From an uncultured Mordavella sp. (GTDB lineage Bacteria; Bacillota; Clostridia; Lachnospirales; Lachnospiraceae), in contig CABPCP010000004.1 of assembly GCA_902406105.1 (NCBI GenBank), forward strand, positions 9,843 through 73,842: 64,000 nucleotides of DNA, in the 5' to 3' direction. Below are positions 1 to 8,362 of the stretch, in pieces. The position numbers and the translations under genes were made by a program. Below the pieces are notes generated by a model. It had not been told where the DNA came from. It did not search any database and saw only the letters and a list, made by a program, of their open reading frames with translations. The stretch's first letter is position 1; every line of letters begins with the position of its first letter.

Positions 1-319
1 ATACCCGGTCCAGCACTTCTACTCCCTTGATATCGCAGGCTTTCATGCCAAACACCACAAAATCCTGTTCTTTTAACGCCTCCGGCTCTACCGTGATCTT
101 CTTTCCATTCCGGATACAGGTGTATAGGTTCTCACTCTGGGGAAAGAACACGTCTTTTGGGGACTTTACGCTTTTCAGCGTCTCCAGGTCCACCTGCCCT
201 TCCTCGCTCCAAGGGCCGAAATTCACCTGTCCCGCGCTTTTTAACGGCAGGTACAATTCCTGGGCCGCGGCGATCTTCTGAAATAAGGAGGGTAAATTTT
301 CTTTCTTGATCTTGTACAT
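1..319 (-). CDS. Iron-sulfur subunit, AsrA/FlxB-like (partial)
   Basis: Only the first 106 codons are in the window; the gene runs off the left edge. It begins MYKIKKENLPSLFQK behind the ribosome site GGAAAGGAG and starts 3 bp after the stop of the preceding subunit gene. The visible part (an FGPW segment, then KEQDFVVFGMKACDIKGVEVLDRV) resembles the N-terminal half of the 4Fe-4S dicluster family that includes anaerobic sulfite reductase subunit A and FlxB; cysteine clusters would lie further on, outside the window. As the last visible gene of an Hdr/Flx operon it is probably the subunit that links to an FAD/NAD-binding FlxA protein. Exact family is inferred. Confidence 0.75.
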   Translation of the reverse strand, partial: MYKIKKENLPSLFQKIAAAQELYLPLKSAGQVNFGPWSEEGQVDLETLKSVKSPKDVFFPQSENLYTCIRNGKKITVEPEALKEQDFVVFGMKACDIKGVEVLDRV

Positions 320-322
320 ACG

Positions 323-1297
323 CTATCTCCTTTCCGCCACGATTCCAGGCTCTGCATCGTCAAATTGGTAACTGGTCAGGGGGCCTTTTTCCTCAAGATC
401 GGCGCCCGCCTGGTATTCTCCGTAGAGTTCATCGATATCTTTGATAAACTTCCGGTTAAACAAATGAAGGGGAATCCCCTGGGGACATACTCTGCTGCAT
501 TCTCCGCAGTCTGTACATCTTCCCGCCACATGGAAAGCCCGGATGATGTGGAACATCTTTTCCTCAAAAGAATCCACGTTGGCTTTCTGGGCGCTGTCAA
601 ATTTATTGCTGTCAAAGACACATTTGCGGCAGCTGCAGGCCGGGCAGACATTCCGGCAGGCGTTGCACCGGATACATTTGCTAAGCTCCTTCTGGAAGAA
701 GGCGAATTTCTCTTCCGGGCTCATGGCCTCGATCTTCTCCACCTCCGCGAAACGGTCTCCGTCTGTAGTCTCTTTGGACTCTCCTATGATCTCATCATAG
801 ATCATATGGTCCTTGCCTTTACAGACGTGACACCGCTCCAGCATAGCCTCCTGATAGGTACAGGTCTTCTCCCCGTAAAGGGTCTGGATCGTCAGGTCTT
901 TTGCCTCATCTTCAAGCTCTGCTCCCTGGATGTCCTGGATTCCTTTGATTCCCATCCCGCGGATCTTCTCAATGTCCAGTTTCCCTTTACAGCCCACACC
1001 GATGATATAGGCTTTCTCCCGGTCTACCCGGTGCTCCTTCATAAGCTGCTGGAAACTGTAAGTATCGCAAGGCTTTAAACACACCAGGGTCTTTCCCTCC
1101 AGCTTGGACGCCTCGATCATATATTTACTTAGATTCGCTCCGCAGAATCCATTGTATACAAAATCCGCAAAGTCTTCTTCCTTCTCAAAATAAGCTGGTT
1201 CTGGATTATAAGGCAGGTCGCCGGCTTTCCATCCCAGCACTCTGGCCACTTGCCCGTCTGCCAGAAGTTCTTTCGCGCGGTTTATTAACTCCTGCAT
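323..1297 (-). CDS. 4Fe-4S dicluster protein, FlxC/FrhB-like
   Basis: A 324-residue cytoplasmic electron-transfer subunit. The N-terminal ~150 residues resemble the start of FrhB-type proteins (KPCDTYSFQQL, then IIGVGCKGKLD); two further cysteines sit in ERCHVCKGK. The C-terminal part has two ferredoxin-type clusters, CIRCNACRNVCP and CTDCGECSRVCP, enough to carry electrons across the complex. It overlaps the MvhD-like gene by 13 bp and is followed after 3 bp by another iron-sulfur subunit. In FlxABCD-HdrABC systems (known from sulfate reducers and other anaerobes) two such ferredoxin-like subunits join the NADH-oxidising part to MvhD/HdrA. Assignment to FlxB versus FlxC is not settled. Confidence 0.8.
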   Translation of the reverse strand: MQELINRAKELLADGQVARVLGWKAGDLPYNPEPAYFEKEEDFADFVYNGFCGANLSKYMIEASKLEGKTLVCLKPCDTYSFQQLMKEHRVDREKAYIIGVGCKGKLDIEKIRGMGIKGIQDIQGAELEDEAKDLTIQTLYGEKTCTYQEAMLERCHVCKGKDHMIYDEIIGESKETTDGDRFAEVEKIEAMSPEEKFAFFQKELSKCIRCNACRNVCPACSCRKCVFDSNKFDSAQKANVDSFEEKMFHIIRAFHVAGRCTDCGECSRVCPQGIPLHLFNRKFIKDIDELYGEYQAGADLEEKGPLTSYQFDDAEPGIVAERR

Positions 1298-1728
1298 CTC
1301 AAATCCTCCAATCTTACGTTTTTCCCAAGAGACTGAATCTTCTCTACAAATTCATGCATGGTCTGGGAGAATTTCACTCCTTCCGCCGCAGATACCCACT
1401 CCACGCGAGTCCGTCCGCTTTCCACGCCGATATAATCCAGCATGGAGAACAACAGCGTCATCCTTCTCCTTGCGTAATAGTTTCCGGAGGTATAGTGACA
1501 GTCTCCCGGATGACACCCGCAGATGATCACTCCATCCGCTCCCCGCTCAAAAGCCCTTAAGATAAACATGGGATTCACACGGCAGGAACAGGGAACCCGG
1601 ATGATCTTCACATCGGCGGAATAAGACAGACGGCTGCTTCCTGCTAAGTCCGCGCCTGCGTAACTGCACCAGTTGCAGCAGAACGCCACGATCTTCGGTC
1701 TAAATTCTTCTTTTGCTTCTATCGACAT
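1285..1728 (-). CDS. MvhD/FlxD-like iron-sulfur subunit
   Basis: A 147-residue protein of the MvhD/FlxD family. The cysteine pattern is typical: FCCNWCSYAGAD near the N-terminus, PCSCRVNP in the middle, then CGCHPGDCHYTSGN, which hold a [2Fe-2S] cluster in characterised relatives. Its known role is to pass electrons from a hydrogenase or NADH dehydrogenase module to HdrA. It overlaps the end of hdrA by 10 bp and the next subunit by 13 bp, implying translational coupling. No hydrogenase gene is visible, so the donor is more likely the Flx (NADH) type. Confidence 0.9.
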   Translation of the reverse strand: MSIEAKEEFRPKIVAFCCNWCSYAGADLAGSSRLSYSADVKIIRVPCSCRVNPMFILRAFERGADGVIICGCHPGDCHYTSGNYYARRRMTLLFSMLDYIGVESGRTRVEWVSAAEGVKFSQTMHEFVEKIQSLGKNVRLEDLRCRS

Positions 1729-3707
1729 ATCGCATCCACCTCCGCTAGAATCTGTCTATTTGAGAATCCCTGCAGGTCCATAGCGCCAGACGGACAGGTA
1801 ACGGTACAAGCGCCGCAGCCCTGGCAGAGCGCGTCGTTGACCACCGCCAGTCTCCTTACCTCCCGGATTCCATGATCGTTCACCTCTTTTTCTTCGTAGG
1901 TGATGGCTCCATAGGGGCATACATTCGCGCACTGGGAACAGCCGTTGCACAGCAATTCATCGGAATGTGCCGTACATGGGTTGGTCAAAAGCTTATCTTT
2001 GGCCAGAAGCCCGATGGCTTTCACCGCCGCCGCTCCTGCCTGGGATACCGTCTCAGGAATGTCCTTTGGCCCCTGGCATACGCCGGAAAGGAAAACACCC
2101 GCTGTGGGAGATTCCACCGGACGGAGTTTTGCGTGGGCTTCCGTCAGGAAATTATTGGTATCAATACTTGCCGTCAGCATGGTAGCGATCTTCCGTACGT
2201 CTGGATTTGGCTCAATGGCCGCCGCCAGCACTACCATATCTGCTTCTTTTAGGATCTGTTTATTATCCAGCAGGTCCGCTCCCTGTACCAAGAGTTTCCC
2301 ATCCGGCTGCGGAATGACTTTTCCCACCTGGCCTTTGATATAATCTACCCCGTATTCTTCCACTGCCCGGCGATAGAACTCATCAAAGTTCTTGCCTGGG
2401 GTCCGCACATCAATGTAGAATACGGTCACATGGACATCCGGGTATTTGTCCCGGATCAGCATAGCGTGCTTTGCCGTATACATACAGCAGATCTTAGAGC
2501 AGTAGCTCTTTCCTCTGTGGTCCGCGCACCGGCTTCCTACGCACTGGACAAATACGATCTCCTTGGGTGCCTTTCCATCGGAAAGCCGCTCCAGATGGCC
2601 TCCTGTTGGGCCCGCCGCGTTCATGATCCGCTCCAGCTCCAGGGATGTGATCACGTCTTTGCTCTGGCTGTAAGCGTACTCGTCATAATCATCCAGCTTG
2701 ATCATATCGAATCCGGTGGCCACTACAATAGCGCCGTACTTCTCTGTAATGATCTCGTCTTCCTGTTCATAGTCGATAGCGCCGGCCTGGCACACCTTGG
2801 AGCAGACGCCGCATTTCCCCGTCTTAAATTTGATGCAGGCCTCCCGGTCGATCACCGGGACATTGGGAATGGCCTGGGCAAACGGCGTATAAATGGCGCT
2901 GCGGTTGTTCAGGCCCCGGTTAAACTCGCTGGGCGTCTTTTTGCTTGGACATTTCTCCTGGCATACCCCGCATCCGGTACACTTGGACATATCCACACTT
3001 CTCGCCTTCTTGCGGATATCCACCGTGAAATCTCCCACAAATCCGGATACTTTCTCTACTTCGCTGTATGTATAGATATTGATATTGGGATGTGCGTTTG
3101 CCTCTACCATCTTCGGCGTCAGGATACAGGCGGAACAGTCCAGGGTGGGGAAGGTCTTGTCAAGCTGGGACATCCTTCCTCCGATGCTGGGGGTTTTCTC
3201 CACAATATCTACCGGATATCCCGCATCCGCAATGTCCAAAGCAGTCTGGATCCCCGCGATCCCGCCTCCGATCACCAGAGCCCGTTTGGTCACCCGGCTC
3301 TCCCCTGGTTTCAGCGGAGTGTTTAAGTTTACTTTCGCTACCGCCGCCCGCATAAGGATCACCGCTTTTTCCGTAGCCTCTTCCATATCCTTGTGGATCC
3401 AGGAACAGTGCTCCCGGATATTGGCGATCTCTACCATATAGGGATTTAACCCTGCTCTTTCCGCCGCGTTCCGGAAGGTGGTCTCGTGCATCCTGGGAGA
3501 ACAGGAACAAACTACGATGCCGCTTAAGTTCTTCTCCTGGATCGCCTCCCGGATCTTCTCCTGACCGGCCTCTGAACACATATATTGATAATCCTCCGCA
3601 TGAACCACGCCCGGCTCATGGAGGGCCATTTCTACTACTTTCTTTACGTCTACCGTTGCCGCGATATTGGTACCGCAATGACAGACGAATACTCCGATCC
3701 TAAGCAC
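1719..3707 (-). CDS. hdrA: HdrA-like flavin bifurcating subunit
   Basis: A 662-residue HdrA homologue of usual length. An N-terminal domain with FVCHCGTNIA is followed by an FAD-binding Rossmann motif GGGIAGIQTA at about residues 147-156 and the HdrA-typical cysteine region (TLDCSACILTPKM). Ferredoxin motifs occur mid-protein (CTGCGVCQEKCP, CGVCSKVC) and as a pair at the C-terminus (CNGCSQCANVCP, CQGCGACTVTCP). In the family this flavin splits electrons between a high- and a low-potential acceptor. It is 6 bp after hdrC and overlaps mvhD/flxD, so it is the core of this operon. Confidence 0.93.
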   Translation of the reverse strand: MLRIGVFVCHCGTNIAATVDVKKVVEMALHEPGVVHAEDYQYMCSEAGQEKIREAIQEKNLSGIVVCSCSPRMHETTFRNAAERAGLNPYMVEIANIREHCSWIHKDMEEATEKAVILMRAAVAKVNLNTPLKPGESRVTKRALVIGGGIAGIQTALDIADAGYPVDIVEKTPSIGGRMSQLDKTFPTLDCSACILTPKMVEANAHPNINIYTYSEVEKVSGFVGDFTVDIRKKARSVDMSKCTGCGVCQEKCPSKKTPSEFNRGLNNRSAIYTPFAQAIPNVPVIDREACIKFKTGKCGVCSKVCQAGAIDYEQEDEIITEKYGAIVVATGFDMIKLDDYDEYAYSQSKDVITSLELERIMNAAGPTGGHLERLSDGKAPKEIVFVQCVGSRCADHRGKSYCSKICCMYTAKHAMLIRDKYPDVHVTVFYIDVRTPGKNFDEFYRRAVEEYGVDYIKGQVGKVIPQPDGKLLVQGADLLDNKQILKEADMVVLAAAIEPNPDVRKIATMLTASIDTNNFLTEAHAKLRPVESPTAGVFLSGVCQGPKDIPETVSQAGAAAVKAIGLLAKDKLLTNPCTAHSDELLCNGCSQCANVCPYGAITYEEKEVNDHGIREVRRLAVVNDALCQGCGACTVTCPSGAMDLQGFSNRQILAEVDAICR

Positions 3708-3713
3708 CTTCTA

Positions 3714-4103
3714 TCACCTCCTGTATCTTCTGAACGCGCTGACTAAGAGCTGCTGCGGGGTTTCCGGATCTAACAGTTCCGGGATTTCATCCGGGGTCAG
3801 GTAGTCCCCGCCTTTTTCCCGTTCTACGATCTGTCTTGCCGCATCGATCAGCTTGCCCGGTTTTACATCCCTGGGACACCGCTGCACGCAGGCAAAGCAG
3901 GAAAGACATTTCCACAAAGACCTAGACTGCACCAGTGACTCGATATCTTCATTGATCACATAAGAAACAAACTGATGAGGCTTGATATCCATCTCGTTAT
4001 AGGACGGACAGGTAGCGGAGCATTTGCCGCATTTCATACATTTCAGCGGATTCACGCCGCTGATCTCCTGGATCAGTTCTGCTTGTTTTTTCTGGTCTTT
4101 CAC
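3714..4103 (-). CDS. hdrC: HdrC-like 4Fe-4S subunit
   Basis: A 129-residue ferredoxin-like subunit with two clusters, CMKCGKCSATCP at about residues 19-30 and CLSCFACVQRCP at about 66-77. This matches HdrC, which relays electrons from HdrA to the catalytic HdrB. The start overlaps the hdrB stop by 4 bp, a standard coupled junction. The protein lacks the membrane cytochrome fusion seen in HdrE systems, so the complex should be cytoplasmic. Confidence 0.9.
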   Translation of the reverse strand: MKDQKKQAELIQEISGVNPLKCMKCGKCSATCPSYNEMDIKPHQFVSYVINEDIESLVQSRSLWKCLSCFACVQRCPRDVKPGKLIDAARQIVEREKGGDYLTPDEIPELLDPETPQQLLVSAFRRYRR

Positions 4104-4903
4104 TGCTTTTTCACCTCGTCTTTCACTCCCAGGGCCTCTGCCAGAAGTTCTGTAAAATAATAAACCGGCAGATCCTCTTCCAGATTTTTATTCAGATTAT
4201 ACATACAGAGAGGACAGGCGGTGATCAGCATATCCGCGCCGAATCCTTCCGCGCTGTCCCCAATCTTTCTGCACATCTCTTTTGCCATATCTTTTTCTTT
4301 CAGCGATATGTAACCGCCGCAGCACTCATTCCTGTATGGATAGATTACCGGCTCTGCTCCGATCGCCCGTATAAAATCTTCCATGATCTTAGGATTCTCC
4401 GGATCGTCAAATGCCAGGATCTTTCCCGGTCTCAAAAGCAGACATCCGTAATAAGCGCCGATCTTCTTTCCTTCCAGTGGATGCACCACCTTTTCTTTCA
4501 GAACGTCAAATCCAATCTCGTCCCGGAGCACCTCCAGGAAATGCAGGACTTTCGTCTCACCCTGATAGGGTTCTGCCAGTTCTCCCGCCATATAGTTGTT
4601 GGCCTTGGTGCGGATCTCTTCTACGTTGCGCATATCATCGTTGACTCTCTTGATCACATGATGACAGGCGGAACATAAAGTGACCAGATCCTGGCCTTTT
4701 TCTTTCGCGTCGTTTAGTGCCCGGACGGAAGCAAGCTTCGTTGCGATCTCATCTGTCCCCAGGGGATACACGCCGCCGCAGCACTGCCATTCCTTGATCT
4801 CCTCCAGCTCAAATCCCAGAGCCTGGGCGGAAGCTCTGGCATAAGAATCCAGAGCCTCCGCTTTATTTTTCAAGGTACAGCCGGGATAATAACTGTATCT
4901 CAT
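4100..4903 (-). CDS. hdrB: HdrB-like CCG-domain subunit
   Basis: A 267-residue protein with two CCG domains, each of the form Cys-...-CysCys-...-CysxxCys. The first uses C9, the CC of WQCCGG and CSAC; the second uses YYGCLLLRPG, NECCGGY and CPLC. In methanogen HdrB these bind two non-cubane [4Fe-4S] clusters that reduce CoM-S-S-CoB. Bacteria lack that disulfide, so the substrate is unknown; DsrC-like proteins or other thiols have been proposed in related systems. The gene starts 24 bp after the ldh stop, which suggests cotranscription with lactate dehydrogenase. Confidence 0.9.
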   Translation of the reverse strand: MRYSYYPGCTLKNKAEALDSYARASAQALGFELEEIKEWQCCGGVYPLGTDEIATKLASVRALNDAKEKGQDLVTLCSACHHVIKRVNDDMRNVEEIRTKANNYMAGELAEPYQGETKVLHFLEVLRDEIGFDVLKEKVVHPLEGKKIGAYYGCLLLRPGKILAFDDPENPKIMEDFIRAIGAEPVIYPYRNECCGGYISLKEKDMAKEMCRKIGDSAEGFGADMLITACPLCMYNLNKNLEEDLPVYYFTELLAEALGVKDEVKKQ

Positions 4904-4927
4904 ATTGGTTCCTCCTTATCCCTCTTC

Positions 4928-5872
4928 TTAGATCTCAATCTGAGCGATCACATCTTTTAATACATTTGCGCTGTTCCGAAGCTTTTCCACCTCTTCGTCC
5001 GTCAGCCGCACCGGTATCCTGCCCTGTACTCCTTTAGGCCCTACCAGAGTCAATGTACTTAAGGCCACATCTTCAATCCCGTATTCTCCGTGCATCATAC
5101 TGGAAACGGTAGCTACAGAATCCGAAGCGGCGAGCACAAGATTACAAAGCTCACAGACCGCTACTGAAACAGCATAGAACGTTGCTCCCTTTTTAGCGAT
5201 CACCTGTCCGCCAGACTTATGCACATATTCTTCCATAGCGTCTTTATCCAATTTTTCTATGCCTACCTTGTCGGCCATCGCCTCATAGTACGCATCCAGA
5301 TTCATACTGGCAATGTCCGCGCTGGACCACGGAACAAAAGAAGAATCCCCATGTTCCCCATACACATACGCATGGATATTCTTCTGAGCCACATGAAAAT
5401 GTTCAGACAGGCCATAACGCAGCCTGGCCGTATCCAAAACAGTTCCAGAACCAATGATCTGGTTCTCTGGGAGACCCGAAATCTTGGTAAACACATAGGT
5501 CAGAATATCTACGGGGTTGCTGACAATAATATAGATCGCGTTAGGCGCCGCTTTCACGATCTGAGGCGTGATCTGTTTGATGATATTCACATTAGTCTGG
5601 GTAAGCTCGATCCTGGTCTGTCCAGGTTTCCTCGCAATACCAGATGTGATGATCACAATATCAGATCCGACCGCGTCTTCATATTCTCCCGCAATGATAG
5701 ATACCGGATTACGGAAGCAGGTCCCCTGCTTGATGTCCATGACCTCACCCTCGACCTTGTCCTTATTAATGTCGATCAGGACGATCTCAGATGCGATATC
5801 TTCCCCTGACAGCTTATAAGCTATCGTAGCTCCAACACTTCCTGCGCCAATAATCGTAATCTTGCTGCTCAT
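4928..5872 (-). CDS. ldh: L-lactate dehydrogenase
   Basis: A 314-residue NAD-dependent L-lactate dehydrogenase. The nucleotide motif GAGSVG is at residues 9-14, the substrate loop RKPGQTR has Gln85 (Gln favours lactate/pyruvate; malate dehydrogenases have Arg), and the catalytic GEHGDS motif has His174. It reduces pyruvate to lactate to re-oxidise NADH, or the reverse. It is the first gene of a presumed ldh-hdrBCA-flx operon and has its own promoter with a Rex-like operator. The combination suggests lactate metabolism coupled to electron bifurcation, an inference from context. Confidence 0.95.
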   Translation of the reverse strand: MSSKITIIGAGSVGATIAYKLSGEDIASEIVLIDINKDKVEGEVMDIKQGTCFRNPVSIIAGEYEDAVGSDIVIITSGIARKPGQTRIELTQTNVNIIKQITPQIVKAAPNAIYIIVSNPVDILTYVFTKISGLPENQIIGSGTVLDTARLRYGLSEHFHVAQKNIHAYVYGEHGDSSFVPWSSADIASMNLDAYYEAMADKVGIEKLDKDAMEEYVHKSGGQVIAKKGATFYAVSVAVCELCNLVLAASDSVATVSSMMHGEYGIEDVALSTLTLVGPKGVQGRIPVRLTDEEVEKLRNSANVLKDVIAQIEI

Positions 5873-5918
5873 AGTTCACCTATTCCTTTCTTCTGTTAAA
5901 TTTTTCACTATACTAGGA

Positions 5919-5947
5919 ATGATATCATATCGTTAATTATTTGACAA
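5919..5947 (-). promoter_or_regulatory. ldh promoter
   Basis: On the minus strand TTGTCA (5942-5947) and TATCAT (5919-5924) are separated by exactly 17 bp, a sigma-A-type promoter about 45 bp upstream of the ldh start. The ribosome site is GAAAGGAATAGGTG before the ATG. The Rex-like site overlaps the -35 box and spacer. Confidence 0.65.
5930..5947 (-). promoter_or_regulatory. Rex-like redox operator at ldh
   Basis: The minus strand reads TTGTCAAATAATTAACGA. It matches the clostridial Rex consensus TTGTTAA-N4-TTAACAA at 12 of 14 defined positions. It covers the -35 box and most of the spacer, where a bound repressor would block polymerase. Rex senses NADH/NAD and ldh is a well-known Rex target in Firmicutes. 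No rex gene lies in the window. Confidence 0.6.
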
Positions 5948-6098
5948 GGTAATTTACAGACATTTTTCAAAATTTTTGTCTTGATCTTTTTTATTCTTTT
6001 TCCATATAAACAGACAAAAAAAAGACTCTCTTGCAATCCCTTCCATTTTAAACCGTCTGGGTCTCACAAGATCGTCTCTTTTTTAATTTTTTATAAAA

Positions 6099-6974
6099 TT
6101 AGTATCGGCCGGACGCGTACTCTTCTTTCACTCTCTTCCTCTTCCACACAATCAATCCCAGCGCCGCCAAAGCCGTCACTCCCGCCAGAATCTGAGAGAC
6201 CGCGAGGCTGGTCCCCGGAATCAGGAGCTGGTCTGTCCGAAGACCTTCGATCCAGAATCTTCCGATCCCGTATCCCATCAGATAGATCAAGAAGACTTCT
6301 CCGTCAAACTTCTTATATCTCCGGTAAATCAGCATTACAGCCAATACCATCACACACCAAAGGGATTCGTAGAGAAACGTTGGATGGGCCTGGATATAGG
6401 CGACTCCGTCAACGTTCTCAATATGTTCCCGCATAAGCTTTGAAATATCACTTCCCCGGACCGCATCTATCGGCAGCCTCATGGCCAGCAGACCATCCGT
6501 ATACTCTCCGAAGGCTTCCCGATTGAAGAAATTCCCCCAGCGGCCGATCGCTTGTCCCGCCGCAAGTCCAAGGCCCGCCGTATCAAAGATCAACGGCGCG
6601 GACAGTCCTTTCACTTTAGCAAACACAAGCACCGTAAGAACCGCCGCGATGATCCCGCCATAGATGGCAAGACCTCCTTCCCGGATCTGGAAAATACTCT
6701 TCCAATCATCTTTATAGATGTCCCAGGAAAAGATAACATAATAAAGCCTGGCTCCAATGATCGAGAAAATAACCGCAAAGATGGAAAGATCATAGTAGTC
6801 TTCTGGATTCTGTTCCGTACGTTTCGCTTCCCGGACCGTTAAAAAAAAGCCTGCCAGAATTCCGCAGGCAATGAGGATACCGTAAAAAGTGATATCAAAC
6901 CCAAATAAAGTAATGTGGTCTCCAACTGAGGACAGGTGAATTCCAAGGTTTGGGAAATCAATTGACTTGTGCAT
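6099..6974 (-). CDS. lgt: Prolipoprotein diacylglyceryl transferase
   Basis: Membrane enzyme that transfers diacylglycerol from phosphatidylglycerol to the lipobox cysteine of prolipoproteins. The signature GRWGNFFNREAFG is present and several hydrophobic spans alternate with loops. The frame stays open to 7112, but I choose the ATG at 6974 (MHKSIDFPNLGIH, 291 residues) because AGAAAGGAG precedes it and because the extra 46 residues are encoded by an intergenic repeat element. The C-terminus (WKRKRVKEEYASGRY) is basic and cytoplasmic. Confidence 0.93.
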   Translation of the reverse strand: MHKSIDFPNLGIHLSSVGDHITLFGFDITFYGILIACGILAGFFLTVREAKRTEQNPEDYYDLSIFAVIFSIIGARLYYVIFSWDIYKDDWKSIFQIREGGLAIYGGIIAAVLTVLVFAKVKGLSAPLIFDTAGLGLAAGQAIGRWGNFFNREAFGEYTDGLLAMRLPIDAVRGSDISKLMREHIENVDGVAYIQAHPTFLYESLWCVMVLAVMLIYRRYKKFDGEVFLIYLMGYGIGRFWIEGLRTDQLLIPGTSLAVSQILAGVTALAALGLIVWKRKRVKEEYASGRY

Positions 6975-6989
6975 GACGCTCCTTTCTTC

Positions 6990-7047
6990 TCCACAGTTCA
7001 GACGCGCCTGCCGCGCGCTTCTGCTTCCACAGTTCAGACGCGCCTGC
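6990..7047. repeat. Two 22-bp direct repeats between ychF and lgt
   Basis: A 22-base unit (tccacagttcagacgcgcct plus gc) occurs at 6990-7011 and again at 7026-7047. To the right lie inverted elements: accccttacggggc-type and gcggcttccgccgc-type small palindromes at about 7070-7105, and a ctgaactgtt end at 7189-7199 that is complementary to the cacagttcag part of the repeats. The whole 7000-7200 stretch therefore looks like a short palindromic intergenic element, not coding sequence. Its family is unknown to me. Confidence 0.6.
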
Positions 7048-7200
7048 ATACATACTCGCAAAACACGCCCCTTACGGGGCTCTGCTGCGGCTTCCGCCGC
7101 TGTTTTGCTCATATGCTGGCGCTCACTCCATGCGCAAGCCTGGCCGGAATCTCATGCAAGCATGGATTCCCTCCCAAACTTGCCCATGGCTGAACTGTTG

Positions 7201-8301
7201 TTATACATTAAACCGGAACAGCATGATGTCTCCGTCCTGGACCACGTAGTCTTTTCCTTCCAGGCGGATCAATCCTTTTTCTTTGGCCGCGTTGTGGCTT
7301 CCGCAGGCGATCAGATCATCGTAGGATACCACTTCCGCACGGATAAATCCACGCTCAAAATCGGTGTGGATCTTACCTGCCGCCTGAGGCGCTTTCGTCC
7401 CTTTTGTAATGGTCCATGCCCTAACTTCCGGTTCCCCGGCTGTCAGATAACTGATCAGGCCCAAGATATGGTAGCTTGCTTTGATCAGCTTTTCAAGACC
7501 AGACTCCTCTAATCCCAGATCTTCCAGGAACATTTTCTTTTCATCATCGTCCAGCTCCGCGATCTCCTGCTCGATCTGGGCGCAGACTACAAATACTTCG
7601 CTGTTTTCTTCCTTTGCGTGTTCCCGCACTGCCTGTACCCCGGCATTTCCGGCTCCATCGTCAGCCAGATCATCTTCCGCCACATTAGCCGCGTAGATCA
7701 CCGGCTTATAAGTTAAGAGATTATAGCTCTTAAGCCATTCCTCTTCTTCCTCATCCTGGGCGCCGTCAAAGATCTTGGCCAGTTTTCCCTCTTCCAGATG
7801 AGCCTTGATCTTCTCTAAGAGAGCCAGCTCTTTGGCCGCGGTCTTATCATTTCTGGCCACTTTTGCCGTCTTAGCGATCCTCCTCTCCAGGATCTCCAGA
7901 TCAGAGAAGATCAATTCCAGATTAATGGTCTCAATATCTCTCAAAGGATTGATGCTTCCATCCACATGAACAATATTGCTGTCTTCAAAACAGCGGACTA
8001 CATGGACGATAGCATCTACTTCCCGGATATTGGCCAGAAACTGGTTTCCAAGGCCTTCTCCTTTGGAAGCCCCTTTCACCAATCCCGCAATATCTACGAA
8101 TTCAATAGCGGCCGGGATGATCTTCTTGGTATGATACATCTCTCCTAATACGTTCAGCCTTTCATCCGGCACCGTCACCACTCCCACATTAGGGTCGATG
8201 GTACAGAAGGGATAATTGGCTGACTCTGCTCCCGCCTTGGTCAGCGAATTAAATAACGTGCTCTTTCCTACATTCGGCAAACCTACAATTCCAAGTTTCA
8301 T
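7201..8301 (-). CDS. ychF: Ribosome-binding ATPase YchF
   Basis: A 366-residue OBG-family P-loop protein. The Walker A motif GLPNVGKS is at residues 7-14, [10 protein letters not shown] supplies the switch II region, and the C-terminus is a TGS domain ending [16 protein letters not shown]. The family hydrolyses ATP and binds ribosomes; it affects translation and oxidative stress responses. Length and motifs are normal. It lies upstream of lgt, separated by a repeat-bearing gap of about 226 bp. Confidence 0.95.
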   Translation of the reverse strand: MKLGIVGLPNVGKSTLFNSLTKAGAESANYPFCTIDPNVGVVTVPDERLNVLGEMYHTKKIIPAAIEFVDIAGLVKGASKGEGLGNQFLANIREVDAIVHVVRCFEDSNIVHVDGSINPLRDIETINLELIFSDLEILERRIAKTAKVARNDKTAAKELALLEKIKAHLEEGKLAKIFDGAQDEEEEEWLKSYNLLTYKPVIYAANVAEDDLADDGAGNAGVQAVREHAKEENSEVFVVCAQIEQEIAELDDDEKKMFLEDLGLEESGLEKLIKASYHILGLISYLTAGEPEVRAWTITKGTKAPQAAGKIHTDFERGFIRAEVVSYDDLIACGSHNAAKEKGLIRLEGKDYVVQDGDIMLFRFNV

Positions 8302-8362
8302 CTATCGTTACTCTCCTTTGTTATATTTTCCCAGACAAACACCGGGCTTGCGGTCAGCCTGT

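Noticed and set aside
365..1078. Long open frame on the plus strand antisense to the iron-sulfur subunit gene
   Set aside because: It mirrors a well-supported gene with strong cysteine motifs, has no ribosome site and no recognisable domain. Many similar shadow frames exist throughout.
2430..3326. 298-codon plus-strand frame within hdrA
   Set aside because: Antisense shadow of hdrA; composition follows the codon structure of the real gene.
4100..4903. HdrB-like protein as glycolate oxidase or lactate utilisation LutA subunit
   Set aside because: LutA-type proteins also have CCG domains and sit near lactate genes, but the adjoining HdrA, HdrC and MvhD-like genes and the lack of LutB/LutC favour Hdr.
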